A stretch of 64,000 bases of DNA from Caulobacter sp. RHG1 (GCF_013181195.1 NZ_SMZP01000001.1:620001-684000), one strand, 5' to 3'; shown: positions 1 through 9,080, numbered from the stretch's first letter. Notes: generated by a model from the letters alone, not told the origin. Made by a program: numbers and translations.

Positions 1-1003
1 AGCCGATGTCCTGAGCGCCGCGGAGGTTGATCGTTTCGATGCTGGTGATGGTCACCGAAGCCAGATCAGCGGTGGTCAGGTTCTGAAGAGCGTTGATCGT
101 CAGCGAGTCATTGCCGCCGGCGCCGCCGATGGTGTCGAGCGCGTTGATGGTCGTCTTGTTGCCAGCGGCAACGCCGTCCCAAACGCCCGTGTAGCTGTCG
201 TTGCCCGACGTGCCCGTCAGGGTGTCGATGTCAGCGGTCAGGTTCTTGGTTTCGCCCGTGCTGCCGGTCGGCGGATAGGCGACGATCAGGTTGATGCCGG
301 CGTCGGTGTTGCCGGTCAGGGCGCCGTCGTCGCTGTAGTCCTTGATCGCGGCGTTGATGGCCTCGGCGTAACCGCCCAGGCTGTTCGAAACGGCGATGTT
401 CAGGATCTGGCCGATCAGAGCAGCCTTGACGGCCAGATCGACTTGAGCGGTCGTGAAGGTCGGGTTGTTGGCGCGCACGAAGCCGGTCAGGGCCGTGATG
501 TTGGACTGGCGCGACAGCCAGGCGACGGCGGCGTCAACGTCAACGCCAGCAGCTTGAGCGACGCTGTTGCCGATGATCTTGTTGTAGGCCGTCGAAACGG
601 TTTGAGCGATCGTGACGCTGCCGTAGTCGGTGGCGAACTGGGCGGCCGAGCTGCTGCCCAGAGCCAGGTTGATCGAGAAGTTGATGAAGCGGCTTTCCTG
701 GTTGAACGAGGCGTACAGGCCGCCCGTGTCGTTCAGGTCATTCGTGTTCGTCGACGAATTCAGGAAATAGGTCAGGCCAGCCGCCGACGGGGCCGAGCCC
801 GTGAAGAACTGGTAGGTGGCCAGAACGACAGCGGTCGTGTCGCTGTTCAGGGCCAGGGTCTTCGACAGGGCGCCGTCCGGCGTGTCCTTGCCGAGTTCGA
901 CCTGTTGAGCATACGAACCGATCGCCAGCTTGCTGGCGGCATCGGCTTCAACGCCACCGTTGGCGTTCTTATAGGCTGCGAGCAGCGTGTCTACATAAGC
1001 CAT
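1..1003 (-). CDS. rsaA: S-layer protein RsaA homologue, N-terminal part (runs off the left edge)
   Basis: Translated from the ATG at 1003, the product begins MAYVDTLLAAYKNANGG and contains TYQFFTGSAPSAAGL, SSTNTNDLND, ESRFINFSINLA and AYNKIIGNSVAQAAGVDVDAA. These match my recollection of the N-terminus of C. crescentus RsaA, the region that anchors the paracrystalline S-layer to smooth LPS. There is no cleavable signal peptide, as expected for an RTX protein exported by a type I system through a C-terminal signal, which would lie outside the window. The last visible part turns Gly/Asn/Asp/Thr-rich (DTLTGTSGNDSYTG), resembling the start of RTX-like repeats. About 334 codons are present. The type I exporter genes usually lie downstream and would also be off the left edge. 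Confidence 0.85.
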   Translation of the reverse strand, partial: MAYVDTLLAAYKNANGGVEADAASKLAIGSYAQQVELGKDTPDGALSKTLALNSDTTAVVLATYQFFTGSAPSAAGLTYFLNSSTNTNDLNDTGGLYASFNQESRFINFSINLALGSSSAAQFATDYGSVTIAQTVSTAYNKIIGNSVAQAAGVDVDAAVAWLSRQSNITALTGFVRANNPTFTTAQVDLAVKAALIGQILNIAVSNSLGGYAEAINAAIKDYSDDGALTGNTDAGINLIVAYPPTGSTGETKNLTADIDTLTGTSGNDSYTGVWDGVAAGNKTTINALDTIGGAGGNDSLTINALQNLTTADLASVTITSIETINLRGAQDIG

Positions 1004-1070
1004 CTGGCTCTGTCTCCCAAAGTAATCCCACACCCCCTGCGGCCAAACGGCGCGCATGGGAGCAGCGACG

Positions 1071-1099
1071 GCTATAGAGCAAACGTCATACGTCGACAA
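1071..1099 (-). promoter_or_regulatory. rsaA promoter (-35 TTGTCG, -10 TATAGC)
   Basis: Read on the minus strand, TTGTCG (1099-1094) and TATAGC (1076-1071) are separated by 17 bases and lie about 70 bases upstream of the S-layer start codon. The block from TTGTCG to TATAGCC and the following leader agree closely with the C. crescentus rsaA promoter as I remember it, which is very strong and constitutive. A ribosome binding site GGGAG lies at about 1018-1014. Confidence 0.7.
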
Positions 1100-1268
1100 T
1101 AGCCGAATTCGAGCTGTACAGCATTTTTCATACCGGTACAGCAAATTCCTATGTCGCGATCCTTGTACCCCCTCGCCTGGCAGGGTATATATAATGAGAA
1201 ATCATGCGTCGGTTCAGGCGAGCGCGCGGTCGCGCTCCCCGCTTCTGACGAGTGCGAGGGCTTTGATT

Positions 1269-1592
1269 ATGTACGGCAATCCACAACGCCGCAGCGCTAC
1301 GGAGGTTCAAGACCTCCGCCGCGAGGGCGGCCGATGGCTCAAGGAGCAGCGTGAGGCCACCGGCCTGTCGCAGCGTCAGCTCGCCGCCAAGGTCGGCGCC
1401 GACTACTACACCTTCATCTCGCAGCTGGAGACCGGTCGCGGCCGCATCCCGCCCGACCGCTATCGCGACTGGGCGCGGGCGCTGGAGGTCTCGGAGAAGA
1501 TCTTCGTGCGCGAGCTGATGCGCTTCTATGATCCGATCACCTACGAGATCCTCTTTGGCGAGGTTCTGGTCAGCGAAGAACAGATCGGCTAG
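1269..1592 (+). CDS. XRE-family helix-turn-helix regulator
   Basis: This 107-residue protein is mostly one Cro/CI-type HTH. The segment GLSQRQLAAKVGADYYTFIS followed by QLETGRGRIP is the recognition helix and the loop after it. A C-terminal tail (ALEVSEKIFVRELMRFYDP) follows. The ATG at 1269 leaves about 25 residues before the HTH; an upstream ATG at 1194 in the same frame is possible but overlaps what looks like promoter sequence (TATAAT at 1190-1195). It is divergent from the S-layer gene and 75 bases ahead of the next gene, so it may regulate either. Its target is not known. Confidence 0.75.
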   Translation: MYGNPQRRSATEVQDLRREGGRWLKEQREATGLSQRQLAAKVGADYYTFISQLETGRGRIPPDRYRDWARALEVSEKIFVRELMRFYDPITYEILFGEVLVSEEQIG

Positions 1593-1667
1593 ATTGCTCC
1601 GTCGGCTGGGGGCCGGCGACCTTATATATAGACTCGTTGCAACAGGCGTGGGGGAAGCTACCGCCGC

Positions 1668-3176
1668 ATGGCCGCTCAGGTCCTTTCGTTCTTTCAGCGC
1701 TCGCCGCGGCTGACGCCGCACGCGACCCCGCGCCCCGCCGACTGGAGCCAGCAGGAGCTGGCCGAGTTCTATCGGGTCGAGGGCGCTCTGATCCGCGCCG
1801 GCATCAGTGTCGGCACCGATCGCGGGATGAGCGACGAGAACGAGCCGTGGTTCTGCTTCTACCGCCAGGACGATGGCGAGGTGGTGATCCACTTCGCGCG
1901 CATCGACGGCGAGTACATCATCGCCGGCGCCGCCTATGAAGAGATCGCGCGCGGTTTCGATTTCACGGCCCTGGTGCGCAACATGGTGGCGCGTCACCCG
2001 CTGATCCGCCGCAACGACAGCGGCGGCAACCTGTCGATCCACCCCGCCGCCCTGCTGGTGGCTGTGGTCGGCACCGCCTTCTTCAAGACGGGCGAAGCCA
2101 AGGCTGGCGAGCTCGAGGCCGGCAAGGGCGCGTCGCATCACACGCAACAGGCCAGCCGTCCCGTACTGCTGTCGTCCAGCTCGAACGCCGGCCTGACCGC
2201 TGGCGTGGCGGGGGTGAGCCTGCCGCAGAGCGGCTACGACACCATCCAGCTGCCAGCCAACCAGGCTGTTCTGATCCTGGCCGCCGCCCTGCTCGCGTCG
2301 GATGGCGCGGGCCCGGCCGTGACCGTGGATCCGGCCGCCCGTGCGGCGATGGCCGCCGCGGCCGCGGCGCTCGACTTCGGCGACGTCAACGCTGCGCCCC
2401 TCCAGGCTGGCGACAGCGTCGCGCATCAGACGGTCGGCACGCACGCGGTCACCCTCGACAACAGCCCGGCGCATACGGTGTCATCGGTGCTGACCCTGGT
2501 CAGCCTGCTGATGACCCTGCCGCATCCTGCCGAGGGCGCTGGAACCTCTGAAACCGTCATGCTGAGCGGCGCCGCCGTCGGCCACGATTTCACGGTTTCG
2601 CCGATCCTATCGACCGAGAGCGCTGCCTGGACCATCGACGTGCGTCTGGGCCTGGGCCTGAACGGCGCGCCGACGGTCGAAGCCGTGCAGTTGGTGCGCG
2701 GCCTGGTCGGCGAGGCCGGCGCGCAGAAGATCTCGGTGATCGAGGTCGCCAAGCTTCCGAATATCCTGGCCGAGCTGATCGCCAAGGGCGAGCACGTCAC
2801 GGTCGCGCCGAGCGACCACAACAATCAGACGCCGGATACGCCGCCGACCGACACGCCGGAAACCACAACTCCGCCCGTCGGCGGCAATGGCGAGACCACC
2901 CCGCCGCTGACGCCGCAGCCGGAGCCGGTTCCAACCGCCCCGGCCCATACGACCTACGACATCGCCAAGGAATTCATCGATTACTTCGTGGCCCACACCA
3001 CTCGCATCGAAGCGATGGTGAACGGTCCGGACATCGTGATGTTCGACACGCGCGTGCTCTATGACGTGAGTACGATCTCCCAGCTGCACAGCATGTCGTT
3101 CCACTTCGACGATGGCAGCTCGATCAGCCTGGTGGGCGATCTTTCGTCCTTCCTGCACGGTGGGATTCTGGTCTAG
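1668..3176 (+). CDS. Hypothetical protein beside the S-layer gene, with Pro/Thr linker
   Basis: I do not recognise this 502-residue protein. The first ~120 residues (with QQELAEFYRVEGALIRAGIS and FCFYRQDDGEVVIHFARIDG) look like a folded soluble domain. A hydrophobic stretch near residue 125 (HPAALLVAVVGTAFF) could be one membrane segment. A long Ala/Val-rich middle follows, then a Pro/Thr linker at about 385-425 (TPPTDTPETTTPP), and a C-terminal domain with IAKEFIDYFVAHTTRIEAMV. It lies directly after the XRE regulator and close to the S-layer gene. Together with the downstream FkbM and glycosyltransferase genes this suggests a cell-surface role, but that is inference. No enzyme motif is visible. 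Confidence 0.75.
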   Translation: MAAQVLSFFQRSPRLTPHATPRPADWSQQELAEFYRVEGALIRAGISVGTDRGMSDENEPWFCFYRQDDGEVVIHFARIDGEYIIAGAAYEEIARGFDFTALVRNMVARHPLIRRNDSGGNLSIHPAALLVAVVGTAFFKTGEAKAGELEAGKGASHHTQQASRPVLLSSSSNAGLTAGVAGVSLPQSGYDTIQLPANQAVLILAAALLASDGAGPAVTVDPAARAAMAAAAAALDFGDVNAAPLQAGDSVAHQTVGTHAVTLDNSPAHTVSSVLTLVSLLMTLPHPAEGAGTSETVMLSGAAVGHDFTVSPILSTESAAWTIDVRLGLGLNGAPTVEAVQLVRGLVGEAGAQKISVIEVAKLPNILAELIAKGEHVTVAPSDHNNQTPDTPPTDTPETTTPPVGGNGETTPPLTPQPEPVPTAPAHTTYDIAKEFIDYFVAHTTRIEAMVNGPDIVMFDTRVLYDVSTISQLHSMSFHFDDGSSISLVGDLSSFLHGGILV

Positions 3177-3249
3177 ACGAGACGTCTTCGGAGCGCTGGC
3201 TCCGTCTCACGTTTCGGGAAGAACCGTCTTGAGGCCTGCACGCCTGGAC

Positions 3250-4503
3250 ATGGCGATCAGCTCCGCCATGCGTTCCGACGCCACCGTCGCCGCTGAAGCG
3301 CCTGGCGCGCCGCCGCCCGGCTCTTCCGCTGAGGGCGGGCCGCCTCCGCGTCGCCGCTTCGGCTTCGCCCGCCGCCTGATCGGCCCTCTGGTCGGACCCG
3401 TAGCCAACTATGCGCGGCGCTACCTGCAGGCCAGCGTCGAGCACCAGCTGGGCGAGACGCGCGCGCATCTGGGCGCCCTGTCGACCGAGCTCTACGCGAC
3501 CCAGGTCCGGCTGGACCACACCCAGATCCTGCTGCAGGCCGTGCTTCAGCAGCAGCAGGCGTCGACCGCGATCATGCAAGCGATGTCGGCACAGCTGGCG
3601 CGCATCGAGCCGACGACCCAGCGCATCGAGCTGCTCAACACGCAGGGCTTCGGCGAGCTGGCCTCGATGTTCGGCCCGCGCTTCGATGAGCTGGAGATCA
3701 AGGCCCGACCGCTGATCGCCTATGACGAGGAGTCGATGGCGATCCGCATGCGCGACGGCTACGTCATGGCCCCGCGCGCCCTGCCCACCTTCGTGACCAT
3801 GCTGGCCAACGCCACCAGCAAGGGCCTGGAGCCCGGGACCACCGATGTTCTGCGCCGCCTGGTGCAGCCGGGCATGGTGGTCGCCGATGTGGGCGCCAAT
3901 ATCGGCCTGCTGACCCTGGTCATGGCCTCGGCTGCCGGGCCAGGCGGCAAGGTCATCGCCTTCGAACCCGAGGCCGTGCCGCGGTCGAACCTCGAGAAGA
4001 TGAAGCACCTTAACGGCCTGTCGTGGGTCGAGGTGCGCGACCAAGCGGTGGGCGAGAAGGCCGGCCAGCTGACTTTCCACGTCAGCGACATCATCGGCCA
4101 CAGCTCGCTGTACGCCCTGCCCGAGACCGAGGGCTCGCGCGAGATCCAGGTCGAGGTTGTGCGCCTGGATGACGTCGCGCCTGCCAAGCGCATGGACGTC
4201 GTGAAGATCGACGTCGAGGGCGCCGAGCTGGACGTGTTGGCCGGCATGGGCGGCGTGATCGCCAGGAACCCCGACCTGGCCATCGTCGCCGAGTTCGGTC
4301 CCGAGCACCTCAAGCGCGTGGGTCAGACCCCGGCCCAGTGGTTCAAGGCTTTCACCGACCACGGCTTCAAGGCCTACATCATCGATGAGGCGACCAGCGC
4401 GGCCGAGCCGACCAACGCCAAGGCGGCCGCAAAGGTGATCTCGGCCAACATCGCCTTCGTGCGCCCCGGCGGCGACGCCGAGCAGCGTCTCCTGAAGCGC
4501 TAG
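3250..4503 (+). CDS. FkbM-family SAM-dependent methyltransferase
   Basis: The 417-residue product has an N-terminal part of about 150 residues that is Pro-rich then helical, with a Gln-rich likely coiled coil (ILLQAVLQQQQASTAIMQ). A C-terminal FkbM methyltransferase domain follows. The SAM-binding motif is VVADVGANIGLLTLVMASA, followed by the acidic VIAFEPEA and the family motif DVVKIDVEGAELDVLAGM. FkbM enzymes typically O-methylate sugars or secondary metabolites. With a glycosyltransferase starting 12 bases downstream, O-methylation of a surface polysaccharide sugar is the likely job. The start is uncertain: ATG at 3250 was chosen, and ATG at 3268 is also possible. Confidence 0.85.
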   Translation: MAISSAMRSDATVAAEAPGAPPPGSSAEGGPPPRRRFGFARRLIGPLVGPVANYARRYLQASVEHQLGETRAHLGALSTELYATQVRLDHTQILLQAVLQQQQASTAIMQAMSAQLARIEPTTQRIELLNTQGFGELASMFGPRFDELEIKARPLIAYDEESMAIRMRDGYVMAPRALPTFVTMLANATSKGLEPGTTDVLRRLVQPGMVVADVGANIGLLTLVMASAAGPGGKVIAFEPEAVPRSNLEKMKHLNGLSWVEVRDQAVGEKAGQLTFHVSDIIGHSSLYALPETEGSREIQVEVVRLDDVAPAKRMDVVKIDVEGAELDVLAGMGGVIARNPDLAIVAEFGPEHLKRVGQTPAQWFKAFTDHGFKAYIIDEATSAAEPTNAKAAAKVISANIAFVRPGGDAEQRLLKR

Positions 4504-4515
4504 GACGTAAAGCCC

Positions 4516-5820
4516 ATGAAGATCTGCTGGGTGACGCCCTTCGTCCTGCGCTCGTCGATCGGCCGGGTCAGCGCCGAGGTCGCCAAGGCCCTGGCCGCGC
4601 GCGGCCACGAGGTCGAGATCCTGCGTTGCGAGGAGCAGGACGACGCGGCCGAGCCGCTGCACCCGACGCGCCTGCCGGTGCATCACTGGCGCTCGTACGA
4701 CCTCTCGCGCCTGCGGACCCAGTTCGACGTGGTCATCGTCAATATCGGCGACAACTATCCCTTCCACGCCGGCGTGTTCGCCATCCTGGACGCCGCGCCG
4801 TGCCTGGGGATCTTCCACGACTTCTATATCTACAACCTGTTTTCGGGCTGGCTGCACTACAACGGTCTGGACTATCGCCGGCATGACGCGGAGATCGTCG
4901 CCACCTATGGCCCGCAGGCCGAGCCGCATGCAGTCGCCGTTCGCTCGGGCCAGATGCTGGACATGGGCGAGATCGCGTCGAAGCTGCCGATGACCGAGTG
5001 GCTGGCCGGCCGCTGCGAGGCCGCCCTGGCCCACGCCCACTTCTACGCGCCCAAGCTGGAAGCCGCCTGCCCAGGTCCCGTAGCCGTCACGCCGCTGTGC
5101 TGCCCCGACCGCGCCACGCCGCCCGGACCGCCCAAGGCCAAGAGCCAGCTGACCCTGACCACCGTCGGGGTGATGAACCCCAACAAGCGCGTCGCCGACG
5201 TCATCCGCGCCATCGGCGGCTCGGACGCCCTGAAGGCCTGCGCCTACCGCCTGGTCGGCCCGATCTCGGACGACGAGCGCGCCAAGTTGGAGGCCGTCGC
5301 CGCCGAGGTGGGCTTTGCGCACCTGATCATCGACGGCGCTGTCGACGACGACACCCTGGACAAGCGCCTGGACGAGGCCGACGTCATGGTCGCCCTGCGT
5401 AAGCCGGTGCTGGAAGGCGCCTCGGGCTCGGCCTGCGAGGGCATGCTCAGCGGCCGCCCGACCGTGGTGGCGCGCGCCGGCTTCTACGGCGAACTGCCCG
5501 ACGACCTGGTGTTCAAGGTCGATGGCGAGATCGTCGTTGAGGAACTTCGCGAGACCCTGGAGCGCCTGGTCGCCGACAAGACCCTGCGCCGCGACACCGG
5601 CAAGGCCGCCCGCGCCTGGGCGCTGGAAAACCTCAACGCCGCCCGCTACGCGGAAGCCGTCGAGGCCTTGGCGCAAGCCCAGGTCACCAGCCGTCCGCTG
5701 CTGGCCATCGGCGCGCGTGTCGGCGGTGAACTGCGGGCGATGGGTCTGGCGGATACCGATCCGGCCGTAGCCCGTATCGGCGCCACACTTCAGAAGCTGC
5801 TCGCGCCGCTCGACGCCTAA
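4516..5820 (+). CDS. Glycosyltransferase (GT-B fold, GT4-like)
   Basis: This 434-residue protein starts MKICWVTPFVLRSSIGRVSAEVAKALAARG, the Rossmann entry of a GT-B transferase with the glycine/serine donor loop. The C-terminal half has TTVGVMNPNKRVADVIRAI, typical of group 1 transferases, and the nucleotide-sugar binding region ASGSACEGMLSGRPTVV, which resembles the EAxAxGxPV loop. There is no signal peptide or membrane segment, so it is probably cytoplasmic at the inner membrane. It appears to be cotranscribed with the FkbM gene and probably decorates LPS or another surface glycan. Its stop codon overlaps the convergent halogenase stop by three bases. Confidence 0.85.
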   Translation: MKICWVTPFVLRSSIGRVSAEVAKALAARGHEVEILRCEEQDDAAEPLHPTRLPVHHWRSYDLSRLRTQFDVVIVNIGDNYPFHAGVFAILDAAPCLGIFHDFYIYNLFSGWLHYNGLDYRRHDAEIVATYGPQAEPHAVAVRSGQMLDMGEIASKLPMTEWLAGRCEAALAHAHFYAPKLEAACPGPVAVTPLCCPDRATPPGPPKAKSQLTLTTVGVMNPNKRVADVIRAIGGSDALKACAYRLVGPISDDERAKLEAVAAEVGFAHLIIDGAVDDDTLDKRLDEADVMVALRKPVLEGASGSACEGMLSGRPTVVARAGFYGELPDDLVFKVDGEIVVEELRETLERLVADKTLRRDTGKAARAWALENLNAARYAEAVEALAQAQVTSRPLLAIGARVGGELRAMGLADTDPAVARIGATLQKLLAPLDA

Positions 5821-7313
5821 GCGCCCCAGCGCGGCGCGGGGCAGTAACGGTCGATGAAGGCCTGGTGAGACGGCATGCCGGCGATCGCGCCGTCGATGTT
5901 GCGGGCCAGGTCGCCCAACGCCTGCTTCAGCTGCTGCGGTGGCATCAGCCGGCCCATGTGGTGATGCCCCTGCGGCTCCAGCCGCTGGCCCAGCATCACC
6001 TGCAGCCACGAGTCGATCTGGAAGAGCTCGCCCGGGGCCTGGAACACGTGTCCGTTGTCACGGAACAGTTCCAGGCGATGGGCCAGGCTGTCGGGGACCT
6101 CCTGGGTCCGGCAGTGGTCCCAGAACGGGCTGTCGGTGCGCTCGGTCACCTTGTAGTGCAGCACGATGAAGTCGCGGATCTTCTCGATCTCGTCGTTGGC
6201 GAGATGGTTGAAGCGGTCGCTGATGGCGTCGTTGCAGCCCTGGAACGGGAACAGCTGCAACAGCCGGTGGATGGCGATCATGATCATGTGGATCGAGGTC
6301 GATTCCAGCGGCTCGATGAAGCCGGCGGCCAGGCCCAGCGAGACCACGTTCTTGTGCCAGGCCTTGTGACGGCGACCGGCGCGGAACTTGATCAGCTTGG
6401 GCTCGATCAGCATCTCGCCCTCGACCATCTGGTGCAGCAGCTGAAGGCCTTCCTCGTCGCTCATGAACTGGCTGGAGAACACCAGACCGTTGCCAACCCG
6501 CTGCTGCAGCGGGATGCCCCACAGCCAGCCGGCCTTGTGAGCGATGGCGCGGGTGTAGGGGCCGGGCGGCACGTCGGTGCTGGTCTGCACCGCCCAGGCG
6601 CGGTCGTTGGGCAGCCACTTCCCATAGTCCTCGAAGCCGACATCCAGCGCGCCGTTGATCAGCACGCCCTTGAAGCCCGTGCAGTCGATGAAGAGGTCGC
6701 CCTCGATCACCTTGCCCGACTCCAGCACCAGAGCGGCGATCGATCCGTCTTCGGCGTGCTTGCGGACCTCGACGATCTTGCCCTCGACCCGGCGCACGCC
6801 GTTGTCCTCGCACTTGCCGCGCAGGTAGCGGCCGTAGAGCGTGGCGTCGATGTGATAGGCGTAGTTCACCGATGAGGTCTCGTCGGTGAAGAACTTGTCC
6901 TGCTCGGCCGCCTTCAGCTCCAGACAGTAGTCGCCTAGGTCGCCGCCGAACCCTTGTCGCCGCGCCTCCAGCCAGAAGTGGTGGAAATGGCCTAGCCAGG
7001 TCCCCTTCCCGATCTTGCCGAACGAGTGGATGTAGCGGTCGCCGATCTCGCCCCAGTTCTCGAACGAGATGCCCAGCTTGAAGGTCGCCTGGGTGGCCGC
7101 CATGAACTCGCGTTCGTCGAGGTTCAGCAGGGCGTTGAAGGTCCGCGCGGTCGGCACCGTCGACTCGCCGACCCCGACCGTGCCGATCTCGTCGGACTCG
7201 ACCAGGGTGATGTCCAAGAGCGGCCCCAGCTGCCGCGACAGCGCCGCCGCCGCCATCCAGCCGGCCGAGCCGCCGCCGGCGACGACCACCTTCTTCACGA
7301 CCTGACCGGTCAT
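5817..7313 (-). CDS. Flavin-dependent tryptophan-halogenase family protein
   Basis: The 498-residue product has the length and motifs of PrnA/RebH-type halogenases. It has the FAD motif VVVAGGGSAGWMAAAALSR at residues 9-27 and VGVGESTVP at about 47-54. A lysine falls exactly at residue 79 (ATFKLGISF), matching the catalytic Lys79 of PrnA. The WxWxIP signature is at 263-268 (WLWGIP), and Glu337 lies in EPLESTS, equivalent to the second catalytic residue. The enzyme could therefore be active, but no flavin reductase gene is nearby. It is the last gene of a TonB receptor-SapC-cupin operon, a grouping repeatedly seen in Caulobacter and Xanthomonas whose substrate is unknown. Confidence 0.9.
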   Translation of the reverse strand: MTGQVVKKVVVAGGGSAGWMAAAALSRQLGPLLDITLVESDEIGTVGVGESTVPTARTFNALLNLDEREFMAATQATFKLGISFENWGEIGDRYIHSFGKIGKGTWLGHFHHFWLEARRQGFGGDLGDYCLELKAAEQDKFFTDETSSVNYAYHIDATLYGRYLRGKCEDNGVRRVEGKIVEVRKHAEDGSIAALVLESGKVIEGDLFIDCTGFKGVLINGALDVGFEDYGKWLPNDRAWAVQTSTDVPPGPYTRAIAHKAGWLWGIPLQQRVGNGLVFSSQFMSDEEGLQLLHQMVEGEMLIEPKLIKFRAGRRHKAWHKNVVSLGLAAGFIEPLESTSIHMIMIAIHRLLQLFPFQGCNDAISDRFNHLANDEIEKIRDFIVLHYKVTERTDSPFWDHCRTQEVPDSLAHRLELFRDNGHVFQAPGELFQIDSWLQVMLGQRLEPQGHHHMGRLMPPQQLKQALGDLARNIDGAIAGMPSHQAFIDRYCPAPRWGA

Positions 7314-7332
7314 AGCGCTTCCCCCAAGTTTC

Positions 7333-8367
7333 TTATCTGTTGAGACGATCCAGCAGCTGCGCGCGCAGGCGGCGGGCCGTCATGTCGTCCATGGTCCCCA
7401 GCGGTCCGCGCGCCGCTGGCGGCAGATGCGCGCCGGCGCGTTCGGCGGGCCCGAAGACGTAGTAGTCGAACAGCGCCTTCCAGCCCTGCTTCTCGAAATC
7501 GGGCCGATCGCGCAGGCTGAGCAGGCCATGCAGCAGGGTGTTCATCGGCGTGTCGATGTGGGCGGGCGCCGTGTTCCACCAGTAGTTCACCAGCACGTTG
7601 AAGGGATCCAGCGCCTCGACCTGGTGCCACCACAGGGCGGGGTAGACGAGCACGTCGCCGGGCTCCATCTCGGCGACCTGGGCCGAACCGATGGCGTCGC
7701 GAAAGCCGGGATAGGCGTCGAAGTCGGGTCGCTGGAAATCGACGAGGCTGACCACCTGGCCGCCGGGCGTCGGCTCCAGCGGGCCGGGATAGAGGTTGGC
7801 GACCTGATCCGGCGGGAACAGGGTGAAACACCGCCGGCCCACGGCGCAGACGGCGATGTTGTTGGACATGTCGAAATGGGCCGCGGCCGTGGTGCGATTG
7901 CCGATCCAGATGCCGGCCATAGGCGGTTCGGGGCCGAACACCTCGGCCCCCAAGCCCAGATCGTTGGCCGCCTTCAGGGTCGGGAAGTAGGCGTCGAGAT
8001 CAGCCGAACCGACATAGACCGACGGAGCGTCGTCGCGGCCCTCGGCGGCCTCCAGGCGCTGCAGGAAAATCTCCAGCGGCGCGCGTTCGGCCTTGAAGTT
8101 CATGGCCGTCAGGGTGTCGCCGTAGAAGAACCGACCCTGGATCGACGGATCCCCGCTGTAACCCACCACGCGGCCGCCCTGGTCGTGGGCGCGGAGATAG
8201 TCGCGAGCCGCCTGGCTGGATTTAAGACCTTCCCGCACTAACGGCCAATCGCCAGCCAGACCCTTGAACAGCATCGGGGTCTGCCCCGCCAGCACCGCGT
8301 CGAACGGGATCTCGACCGCCGAGGCGACCTTAGTTTCCAGCGTCCGACGGGCAGTGATTGCGGTCAT
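7333..8367 (-). CDS. Cupin-like (JmjC/Cupin_8) 2-oxoglutarate/Fe(II) oxygenase
   Basis: This 344-residue protein has a JmjC-type barrel. The iron ligands are visible as His164 and Asp166 (AAHFDMSNN) and His248 (ALWWHQVEAL). EPGDVLVYPALWWHQ is the typical second-ligand strand, and FTLFPPDQ is common in this subfamily. Family members hydroxylate proteins or small molecules, but the target here is unknown. Its ATG overlaps the SapC stop codon by four bases (ATGA) and the halogenase starts 19 bases downstream, so the three are translationally linked. The product is cytoplasmic with no signal peptide. Confidence 0.85.
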   Translation of the reverse strand: MTAITARRTLETKVASAVEIPFDAVLAGQTPMLFKGLAGDWPLVREGLKSSQAARDYLRAHDQGGRVVGYSGDPSIQGRFFYGDTLTAMNFKAERAPLEIFLQRLEAAEGRDDAPSVYVGSADLDAYFPTLKAANDLGLGAEVFGPEPPMAGIWIGNRTTAAAHFDMSNNIAVCAVGRRCFTLFPPDQVANLYPGPLEPTPGGQVVSLVDFQRPDFDAYPGFRDAIGSAQVAEMEPGDVLVYPALWWHQVEALDPFNVLVNYWWNTAPAHIDTPMNTLLHGLLSLRDRPDFEKQGWKALFDYYVFGPAERAGAHLPPAARGPLGTMDDMTARRLRAQLLDRLNR

Positions 8368-9080
8368 TGCGTCGCCAGCCGCTGCGTCTTGCGAGCGACC
8401 AACGCCTCGACGTTACCCAGGGACGACACGATCCACTGGGCCGCGCGCAGCAGGCCCGATTGATGCAGCCGCTCCAACGCCTCGCCGCTCACCGCCGCCA
8501 GGCGATCAGGCGCCAGGGTGAAAATCCCGGGCAAGTCGTAGGTCGTCTGGTCGTCCAGCTTGATCTCGATGTCGATCGGCTCGATCAGGCCCAGCTCCTC
8601 GAAGGCGGCGAACATCGGGCCGGCGATCTCCAGCCCGTTGTGGATCTGCGCCAGAGCCTGGTTGACGCCCTGGAGGTAAGGCGCGTTGCCGCCGGCCGGC
8701 AGGAACAGGCGCTCGCCGTCGTCGCGGCTGATGCGCGGATGGTCGAGATCGACATGGATCATCGGCCGCGCCGCTTCACCGGCGCGCTGCAGGGCGATCG
8801 AGAACGGCCCGCGCCGCTGCACCGCCGGCACATAGCGGGCGTTCCAGCCGGTCTCGTCCAGAAACAGGTTCTCGTCGCGCTCCAGCCCCAGCAGGGCCAC
8901 CGCCTGCCAGCCGCCGTCCGGGTCCTGGCGGATCAGGATCGGATATTCGCGCTGCACGGCCTCGAACTCGGTCGGCAGGACCAGGACCTGGTTGATCCCG
9001 TCGCCGAACGCGACGCCGTGACCCGCGATCACGCGCAGGTCGGCGTGGTCGACATTGTTCAGCAGAACCCGGTTGGTCAT
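8364..9080 (-). CDS. SapC family protein
   Basis: The 238-residue product fits the SapC family in length and in its pattern: an N-terminal strand region (EREYPILIR-like segment QREYPILIRQDPDGG), LGLERDENLFLDE, and the end of the fold at FEELGLIEPI. SapC was named from a Campylobacter S-layer locus, but in this bacterial group it is found next to TonB receptors and halogenase-like genes, and its biochemical role is not established. The start was set at the ATG at 9080 (MTNRVLLNNVDH). It follows the TonB receptor by 86 bases and overlaps the cupin gene by four. Confidence 0.85.
   Translation of the reverse strand: MTNRVLLNNVDHADLRVIAGHGVAFGDGINQVLVLPTEFEAVQREYPILIRQDPDGGWQAVALLGLERDENLFLDETGWNARYVPAVQRRGPFSIALQRAGEAARPMIHVDLDHPRISRDDGERLFLPAGGNAPYLQGVNQALAQIHNGLEIAGPMFAAFEELGLIEPIDIEIKLDDQTTYDLPGIFTLAPDRLAAVSGEALERLHQSGLLRAAQWIVSSLGNVEALVARKTQRLATQ

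Noticed and set aside
3189..3204. Hairpin CGGAGC/GCTCCG after the 502-residue protein gene as a terminator
   Set aside because: The stem is short and no T-tract follows, and the next gene is in the same direction; not convincing.
3124..6009. A 961-codon minus-strand frame opposite the FkbM and glycosyltransferase genes
   Set aside because: It overlaps both conserved genes in antisense and shows no family motif; it is a composition artefact.
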